Shown: piece after piece, positions 58,385-64,000 of the stretch
Layout: every line of letters begins with the position of its first letter
Numbering within the stretch: the stretch's first letter is position 1
Source: Lentzea sp. NBRC 105346
GTDB lineage: Bacteria; Actinomycetota; Actinomycetes; Mycobacteriales; Pseudonocardiaceae
DNA: 64,000 nt
Direction: 5' to 3'
NCBI RefSeq assembly: GCF_030269605.1
Contig: NZ_BSTQ01000007.1
Span: forward strand, 186,001-250,000
Notes under the pieces: generated by a model
Databases searched by the model: none
What the model saw: the letters and a program-made list of their open reading frames with translations, nothing else
What the model was told of the DNA's origin: nothing
Made by a program: the position numbers and the translations under genes

Positions 58385-59515
58385 GTGTCCGCAGTCCCCG
58401 CCCTCAAGATCGGCCAGTACGCCGTCGACCCGCCCGTTGTGCTCGCCCCGATGGCGGGCATCACGAACGTGGCGTTCCGGCAGCTGTGCCGTCAGTACGG
58501 CGCGGGCCTCTACGTCTGCGAGATGATCACCGCTCGCGCGCTCGTCGAACGCGACGCGATGACCATGCACATGATCACGTTCGACCCGGACGAGCACCCG
58601 CGCTCGATGCAGCTCTACGGCGTCGACCCGCACAACGTCGGCGAAGCCACCAAGATGATCGTGGCCGAGAACCTCGCCGACCACATCGACATGAACTTCG
58701 GCTGCCCCGTGCCCAAGGTCACCCGCAAGGGCGGCGGCGCGGCGTTGCCGTACAAGAGGCAGCTGTTCCGCCAGATCGTGCGGGCCGCGGTGCGCAACGC
58801 CGAACCGGCGGGCGTCCCGGTGACGGTGAAGTTCCGCATCGGCATCGACGACGAGCACCTCACCTACCTCGACGCCGGCCGCATCGCCGAGCAGGAGGGC
58901 GCCCAGGCCGTCGCGCTGCACGCCCGCACGGCCTCGCAGCGGTACTCCGGCCAGGCTGACTGGACGGCGATCGCGCGGCTGAAGGAAGCCGTCACGACGA
59001 TCCCGGTGCTCGGCAACGGTGACATCTTCAGCGCCCAGGACGCGCTCGACATGGTCGCGCGCACGGGTTGCGACGGTGTCGTCGTCGGCCGCGGATGCCT
59101 CGGCCGGCCGTGGCTCTTCCGCGATCTGCAGGCGGCGTTCCGCGGCGAGCCGATCCCCGAGGGGCCGAGCCTCGGTGAGGTCGCCGCGATCCTGCGCAGG
59201 CACGGCCAGCTCCTCACCGCGCACTACGGCGAGGACAAGGGCATGCGCGACCTGCGCAAGCACATGGCCTGGTACCTGCGCGGCTTCCCGGTCGGCGGCG
59301 ACGTGCGGCGCGGGTTCGCCATGGTCAGCTCGCTCACCGAGCTGGACGACCTGATCGGCAAGCTCGACCACGACGCGCCGTTCCCGCTGGACGCCGAAGG
59401 GCCGCGTGGGCGCCAGGGTTCGCCGGGCAAGGTGGTGCTGCCCGAGGGGTGGCTCGACGACCCCGAGGACGCGACGGTCCCGGTCGGCGCCGACGTGATG
59501 CACTCCGGTGGCTGA
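58385..59515 (+). CDS. dusB: tRNA-dihydrouridine synthase DusB
   Basis: 376 residues, FMN-dependent TIM barrel. Landmarks are VLAPMAGITNVAFRQLCRQYGAGLYVCEMI, HIDMNFGCPVPKVTRKGGGAALPYK (catalytic Cys in the FGCP motif), HARTASQRYSG and VLGNGDIFSAQDAL. It reduces specific uridines in tRNA using NADPH. GTG start at 58385. Its end overlaps the lipoprotein gene by eight bases. Confidence 0.93.
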   Translation: MSAVPALKIGQYAVDPPVVLAPMAGITNVAFRQLCRQYGAGLYVCEMITARALVERDAMTMHMITFDPDEHPRSMQLYGVDPHNVGEATKMIVAENLADHIDMNFGCPVPKVTRKGGGAALPYKRQLFRQIVRAAVRNAEPAGVPVTVKFRIGIDDEHLTYLDAGRIAEQEGAQAVALHARTASQRYSGQADWTAIARLKEAVTTIPVLGNGDIFSAQDALDMVARTGCDGVVVGRGCLGRPWLFRDLQAAFRGEPIPEGPSLGEVAAILRRHGQLLTAHYGEDKGMRDLRKHMAWYLRGFPVGGDVRRGFAMVSSLTELDDLIGKLDHDAPFPLDAEGPRGRQGSPGKVVLPEGWLDDPEDATVPVGADVMHSGG

Positions 59516-59960
59516 CCGGCGGCTCGGCGTACTCGCCGCACTCGCGCTGGTCGCGGGCTGCGGGGCTCCCGTTCAGGGCACGGCGCGGCCGGTCGAGCTG
59601 ACCGACGGCGACCGTTCGATGATCAAGGCGTTCTACGACGACCTCAACAAGGCGGGCGACGAGGGTTCGTCGTCGCAGCAGGACCTGATCAAGGACACGC
59701 AGCACCCGGACTTCCGCGCCAAGACGTGCGATCTCAAGGGCGCCACGCTGAAGATCGAGCCGACCTGGTCGACGCTTCGGATGGACGCGGACTGGGCACC
59801 CCCTGGCCAGAAGGAACACCCGCGCGGGGTCGTCTACGTGGTCGCCGTGACCGTGTCACTGCGGCAGGAGAAGACCGTGATCGGCAGTCAGATCGGCTCA
59901 CAGCACGTCGTCCTGCTCGACGGCAAGGCCTACGGTTTCGCGCCGTGTGCCGGTGGCTGA
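59508..59960 (+). CDS. Small lipoprotein, unknown
   Basis: 150 residues. The lipobox LVAGC is followed by a beta-rich domain of about 125 residues with two further cysteines (KTCDLKG and FAPCAGG). GTG start at 59508 within the end of dusB, so it is translationally coupled. It is probably anchored on the outer side of the membrane. No family recognised. Confidence 0.72.
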   Translation: MADRRLGVLAALALVAGCGAPVQGTARPVELTDGDRSMIKAFYDDLNKAGDEGSSSQQDLIKDTQHPDFRAKTCDLKGATLKIEPTWSTLRMDADWAPPGQKEHPRGVVYVVAVTVSLRQEKTVIGSQIGSQHVVLLDGKAYGFAPCAGG

Positions 59961-60085
59961 ACGGTCACTAGTTCGGAGCAGGCAACGGTCAACCAGACGG
60001 GGGAAATCCCGGCTCGGCGCGTCCTTCCCGCTCAAGCGTCGCCTCCTACAAGACGACACCTGGCAAGTAAGGGAGGTGAGCCGCG

Positions 60086-60937
60086 ATGACCGCACTGCGA
60101 CCCGAGGTCGCCGAATCCCAGCAGGACGACGGCTTGAGCGTCGACCAGCAGGGGGCCGGACTGGTCCAGCTGCACGAGTCCATCGCGACTCTGCTCGCCT
60201 CCCGCGGCCAGTGGCGGCAGGCCTACCAGCACCTGCGCTCGGCGCTCGACCTGGTCTACGCCGACCAGGACGAGCAACCACACGTCCCCGAGCAGCTGCG
60301 TCGCGAGGTCGACCGGTTGCGCCGGGAGCACGCCGAGGCACGTGAGCAGAGCCTGCGCGACAGCCTGACCGACAGCTACAACCGCCGTTACCTCGACCAG
60401 CGGCTCGTCGACATGCTCACCGAGCACGGCTCGTCGCGGCACGGGCTGGCCATCGCGTTGCTCGACCTCGACTGGTTCAAGCAGGTCAACGACACGTACG
60501 GCCACCTGCTCGGCGACCGCGTGCTGCAACGGGTCGTCGAACTGCTGCAGCAGGACCTGCCCGAGGGCTCGTTCTGCGCGCGCTACGGCGGCGAGGAGTT
60601 CGTCCTCGTGCTGCCGCGCGTGGACGCGGAGACGGCGGTCGACGTGGCCGAGGCGGCCCGGGAACGTGTCGAGCGTCACCCGTGGTCCACCATCGCCTCC
60701 GGGCTGCGGGTCACGGTGAGCATCGGGCTCGCGTACGAGCCGCCCGCCGAGGAGGCGCCGTCGCGTCCGGCGGTCGGCGCGGAGCAACAGCTGCTGCGGG
60801 CGGACAGCCTGCTGTACACGGCCAAGCAGTCCGGACGCAACGCCGTCGCGTACCGGGAGGATGGCCGGGTGCGTCTGGCCGGTGCGGCGGCTGGGCGCCG
60901 TGCCATCACCGAGACGCGCGTCCTCGGTTACTACTGA
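60086..60937 (+). CDS. GGDEF diguanylate cyclase
   Basis: 283 residues. The N-terminal 90 residues are helical, TPR-like (HESIATLLASRGQWRQAYQHLRSALDLVYADQ). The GGDEF domain has the active-site GGEEF (168-172) and the metal-binding LLDLDWFKQVNDTYGH. The RxxD inhibitory site that usually precedes it is absent, so product inhibition may be lost. It makes cyclic di-GMP in the cytoplasm. GGGAGGTGA ribosome site upstream. A phosphodiesterase domain is absent. Confidence 0.9.
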   Translation: MTALRPEVAESQQDDGLSVDQQGAGLVQLHESIATLLASRGQWRQAYQHLRSALDLVYADQDEQPHVPEQLRREVDRLRREHAEAREQSLRDSLTDSYNRRYLDQRLVDMLTEHGSSRHGLAIALLDLDWFKQVNDTYGHLLGDRVLQRVVELLQQDLPEGSFCARYGGEEFVLVLPRVDAETAVDVAEAARERVERHPWSTIASGLRVTVSIGLAYEPPAEEAPSRPAVGAEQQLLRADSLLYTAKQSGRNAVAYREDGRVRLAGAAAGRRAITETRVLGYY

Positions 60938-61145
60938 GTGAGCTGGCTCACCCGTTCAGAGCACGGGTGCTGCGCGTAATTCCGTACAGAACGGATCCGT
61001 ATCACCAGGAGTGGTCGTCAGGACTCGACGGCATCCGTAGTATCGCGAGCGCAACTGACACGCCGGTGGTGCAACCACTGTGTCCCGGTCGTCGTCAACT
61101 CGTAATGACAGACAAGTAAGTGAACTGACCCAGAAGGGAGATTGG

Positions 61146-64000
61146 GTGCCCGACGACCCCCGACGTGGCGGCCCCTCTTCCCGCGGTGATCAGGACCCCC
61201 AGCACGACCAGCCGACCGGCCGTAGACGTCGCTCGATGGAAGGCTCCGGGGGCCTGAGCGTCTCGGACCTGGTCGAGCGGCACAGCAGGACGAACATCCC
61301 CCGGCCCGTCCCGCCAGCCCCGGCCCCGCAGCACCACCAGGCACCACCACCCGCGCCCCCGCGCGCCCAGCGGCCCGCTGAGCCTCCCGCTCGCGCCGCC
61401 GAGGCCACCGGGCGTCGCGCGATGCCGCCCAACGGCATGCGGCCGCCGGCACCGCCGCGCCCCGAGCACCAGCCTCCTACCGCGGAGCGCACCGGCACCC
61501 GGCCGCGCCCGCAGCTGCCACCGGAGCAGGCCCGGCAGCGGCCCGCTGAGCCGAACGGTGTGCATCAGCCGCCGACGGCGGAGCGCACCGGCACGCGGCC
61601 GCGGCCCGTCCCGCCGCGCGCGGAGGTGACGGGAACCCGGCCTCGGCCGGCCGTCGACCCCAACGGCGTGCACCTGCCGCCCACCGCGGAGCAGACCGGC
61701 ACCAGGCCGCGGCCGACGCCGCCCGGCGGCATCCAGATGCCGCCGAAGGCCGAGCAGACCGGCACCCGGCCACGTCCCGGCATGGACACGAACGGCGTCC
61801 ACCTGCCGACCGCCGACCAGACCGGCACCCGGCCGCGCCCCGGCGCCGACCCCAACGGCGTGCACATGCCGCCCAAGGCCGAGCAGACCGGCACCCGGCC
61901 ACGTCCCGGGATCGAGCCGAACGGCGTGCACCAGCCACCGAAGGCTGAACAGACGGGGACCCGGCCTCGCCCCGGCATGGACGCGAACGGCGTGCACATG
62001 CCGCCGAAGGCCGAACAGACCGGCACGCGACCCCGCCCCGGCATGGACGCGAACGGCGTCCACCTGCCGACCACCGACCAGACCGGCACCCGGCCACGCC
62101 CCGGCGCCGACCCCAACGGCGTGCACATGCCGCCCAAGGCCGAGCAGACGGGCACCAGGCCTCGCCCCGGCGTCGACGCGAACGGCGTGCACATGCCGCC
62201 GACCGCGGAACGCACGGGCACCCGGCCACGGCCCGTCCCGCCTGGGCAGCAGCCGCCCCAAGACCAGACCGGCACCCGGCCAGGCCCCGAAGGGACCGGC
62301 ATGCAGCCGCGTCCCACGCCGCCCGGCCGCCCCGGCATGCCCCCGCAGGGCGGCGAGGCCACCGGCCTGCACCCGATGCCATCGCGCGCCGAGTCGAGCG
62401 GCCCGCGGCCGATGCCCGCGCGTGCGGAGTCCAGCGGCCCCCGGCCCGCCCCGAACATCACCAATCGGCTGGGCGGCGGCGACGCGCCCGCCGCCGAAGC
62501 ACCGGCCCCCGAAGCTCCGGCGGCCCCGGTGGCATCCGCGGCTCCCGTGGCACCTGCCACGCCGAGGCCCGAAACGCGCGACGAGATCGACCCGCTGAGC
62601 CTCACCACCGAGATGGAGGCGATCGGCGACGAGGTCAAGAAGCGGCGCGAGGTCGACCACACGCTGGCGCGCTTCTCCGCCGTGCACGACGAGCTCCTCG
62701 AGCAGGAACGGCAACGCAAGGAGCGCCGGTCCAAGCTCATGCCGTGGCGCAACGACAACGCTGAGGACGCGACGCAGTTCGCCGAGCCCGCGACGATGTT
62801 CGTCGAGAGCGACCCGGAGCCCGAGTCCCGGCGCGCCGGGCGCACGCCGCAGCAGAAGAAGATGATGCGGCTGGCCAAGGTCACGGCGATCGCCGCGGCC
62901 GCGGTGGTGTTCCTGTCGACCGGCATCGGCTGGGCCGCCAAGCTGTGGATCGACCGCAAGTTCCAGAAGATCGACGCGCTCGGCGGCAACAGCGCCGCGG
63001 TGCAGCAGGCGGAGAAGCAGCTCGGCGACGAGAACTTCCTGATCGTCGGCTCGGACACGCGCGCCGGTGCGAAGGCGGGAGACAACGTCGGCACGCAGGC
63101 CAGCGAGCCGGGTGCGCGGTCGGACGTCGTGATGCTGGCGCACATCCCGAAGGACCGGAAGCGCGTCGTCGTCGTGTCGCTGCCGCGTGACGTGGTGGTC
63201 GACATCCCGCCGTGCGAGCGGTGGGACGCCAACACCGGCAAGACGACCGGCGAGAAGGTGCCCGAGCAGAAGGGCGTCAAGGCCAACGAGGCCTACGCGA
63301 CCGGCGGCCCGCGGTGCGTCACGGACATGATGACGCAGCTGACCGGGTTGAAGATCAACCACTTCGTCAGCATCGACTTCAACGGCTTCCGGCAGATGTC
63401 GACCGCCGTCGGCGGCGTGACGGTGTGCGTCAGCAAGCCGATCATCGACGACGAGCTGGGCACCGTGCTGCCCAAGGCGGGCAAGCACGAGATCAGCGGT
63501 GACGTGGCGCTGCAGTTCGTCCGGGCGCGCAAGGTGCAGGGCGACCTGTTCGGCGACTACGACCGCATCACGCGGCAGCAGCAGTTCCTGTCGGCGATGC
63601 TGCGGCAGGCGTTGTCGTCGCAGGTGCTGCTCAACCCCACCAAGCTGAACAACTTCATCAACGCGTTCGCGCAGTCGACGGTCGGCGACAACGTCGGTGT
63701 CGACCAGCTGCTGACGCTCGGTCAGTCGCTGCAGGGTCTGGAGGCGGGGCGCGTCTCGTTCGTGACGATGCCGCACGTGACCGACGACAACCGGCTCAAG
63801 GACGACCCGAGCGACAACATCGAGCGGCTCAAGGACGGCGAGGTCAAGGCGCTGTTCCAGTCGATCATCGACGGGACGCCGCTGCCGCTGGAGAAGCAGG
63901 ACCCGAACGCCGGGAAGCCGAGCGACGGCAACGCGCCCCCCAAGCAGGGCCAGGTGGTCGCACCCAACCAGGTGTCGGTCCAGGTGCTCAACGGTGACGC
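61146..64000 (+). CDS. LytR-CpsA-Psr (LCP) family protein with Pro-rich repeat tail, 5' complete, runs off the right edge
   Basis: 951 residues are in the window, from a GTG at 61146 with GAAGGGAG upstream. The first 450 residues are a cytoplasmic Pro/Arg-rich region with about 13 copies of TGTRPRP in a 20-21-residue repeat (..NGVHMPPKAEQTGTRPRPG). A transmembrane helix lies at about 578-600. The outer LCP domain follows, with VGSDTRAG, SDVVMLAHIPKDRKRVVVVSLPRD and the conserved DYDRITRQQQFL, and the LytR_C domain begins at VSVQVLNGD at the very end. LCP enzymes transfer glycopolymers such as arabinogalactan onto peptidoglycan. The long repeat-rich cytoplasmic part is unusual. Confidence 0.9.
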   Translation, partial: MPDDPRRGGPSSRGDQDPQHDQPTGRRRRSMEGSGGLSVSDLVERHSRTNIPRPVPPAPAPQHHQAPPPAPPRAQRPAEPPARAAEATGRRAMPPNGMRPPAPPRPEHQPPTAERTGTRPRPQLPPEQARQRPAEPNGVHQPPTAERTGTRPRPVPPRAEVTGTRPRPAVDPNGVHLPPTAEQTGTRPRPTPPGGIQMPPKAEQTGTRPRPGMDTNGVHLPTADQTGTRPRPGADPNGVHMPPKAEQTGTRPRPGIEPNGVHQPPKAEQTGTRPRPGMDANGVHMPPKAEQTGTRPRPGMDANGVHLPTTDQTGTRPRPGADPNGVHMPPKAEQTGTRPRPGVDANGVHMPPTAERTGTRPRPVPPGQQPPQDQTGTRPGPEGTGMQPRPTPPGRPGMPPQGGEATGLHPMPSRAESSGPRPMPARAESSGPRPAPNITNRLGGGDAPAAEAPAPEAPAAPVASAAPVAPATPRPETRDEIDPLSLTTEMEAIGDEVKKRREVDHTLARFSAVHDELLEQERQRKERRSKLMPWRNDNAEDATQFAEPATMFVESDPEPESRRAGRTPQQKKMMRLAKVTAIAAAAVVFLSTGIGWAAKLWIDRKFQKIDALGGNSAAVQQAEKQLGDENFLIVGSDTRAGAKAGDNVGTQASEPGARSDVVMLAHIPKDRKRVVVVSLPRDVVVDIPPCERWDANTGKTTGEKVPEQKGVKANEAYATGGPRCVTDMMTQLTGLKINHFVSIDFNGFRQMSTAVGGVTVCVSKPIIDDELGTVLPKAGKHEISGDVALQFVRARKVQGDLFGDYDRITRQQQFLSAMLRQALSSQVLLNPTKLNNFINAFAQSTVGDNVGVDQLLTLGQSLQGLEAGRVSFVTMPHVTDDNRLKDDPSDNIERLKDGEVKALFQSIIDGTPLPLEKQDPNAGKPSDGNAPPKQGQVVAPNQVSVQVLNGD
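61485..62290 (+). repeat. Degenerate in-frame tandem repeat coding for TGTRPRP units
   Basis: About 13 copies of a 60-63-bp unit within the LCP gene. The DNA copies share ACCGGCACCCGGCC-type cores with synonymous changes, and the most regular block runs from about 61690 to 62230. It is likely to vary in copy number between strains. Confidence 0.85.

Noticed and set aside
61095-63776. An 893-residue open frame on the minus strand opposite the LCP gene
   Set aside because: It is an artefact of the G/C-rich repeat in the LCP gene. Its peptide is low-complexity Arg/Gly/Val sequence, whereas the plus strand has LCP motifs and a ribosome site.

Overview
The window is high-G+C actinobacterial chromosome of the Pseudonocardiaceae type (Lentzea, Saccharothrix, Lechevalieria and relatives are the likeliest guess). 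Signs of this are the strong third-position G/C bias, GTG and TTG starts, F420-type oxidoreductases, a butyrolactone-receptor-like TetR, a WXG100 secretion module and a pSAM2-type integrative element. No genus is provable from the sequence alone.

Left part (1-24 kb). A divergent MarR/flavin-reductase pair is followed by a DUF445 membrane protein and a DapC-like aminotransferase. A compact locus at 3.7-7.6 kb holds a sigma factor, a small beta-rich protein, a TPR-CHAT protease-like protein and a convergent subtilisin-like protein. Next come a MocR regulator divergent from a YczE-type membrane protein, a Clp-N/HTH pair with palindromic operators, an acetyltransferase, an SDR enzyme and a 923-residue membrane-anchored P-loop NTPase. 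A tRNA Glu-Asp-Phe operon follows, then a ScbR-like TetR with its partner, a CsoR-type copper operon (copZ-copA), cspA, an L,D-transpeptidase and a solitary solute-binding lipoprotein.

Middle part (24-41 kb). Here lie an MpaB-type oxygenase, an F420/FMN oxidoreductase, a duplicated-domain membrane protein convergent with a YbaB/WXG100/CpnT-N-like operon, and a three-gene membrane module (NfeD/YqiJ-like, flotillin YqiK-like, 1486-residue AAA+ ATPase). Then come an LLM oxidoreductase, a CobW GTPase with a DUF4326 protein, secreted proteins and a DHA2 drug exporter.

Integrated element (41,589-53,940). A 12.3-kb actinomycete integrative and conjugative element sits in a tRNA-Lys(TTT) gene, bounded by a 38-bp direct repeat of the tRNA 3' end. 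Its backbone is integrase, excisionase, HUH replication initiator, FtsK-like transfer protein, a Pra-like activator, a Nudix protein (Pif-like), an XRE regulator and small accessory proteins. Its left end carries a visibly lower-G+C cargo operon of three overlapping genes: an amino-DNA methyltransferase, a DUF262 protein and a HEPN protein with an intact R-x4-H motif. This cargo is the best candidate for an under-described defence or restriction system.

Right part (54-64 kb). Chromosomal genes resume: an EEP-family membrane phosphatase/nuclease, a DUF6328 protein, a GT87-like glycosyltransferase, a Cu/Zn-SOD-like secreted protein, dusB, a lipoprotein, a GGDEF diguanylate cyclase and the start of a LytR-CpsA-Psr protein with a long Pro-rich tandem repeat. 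Domain calls rest on motif reading by eye; no database search was possible.
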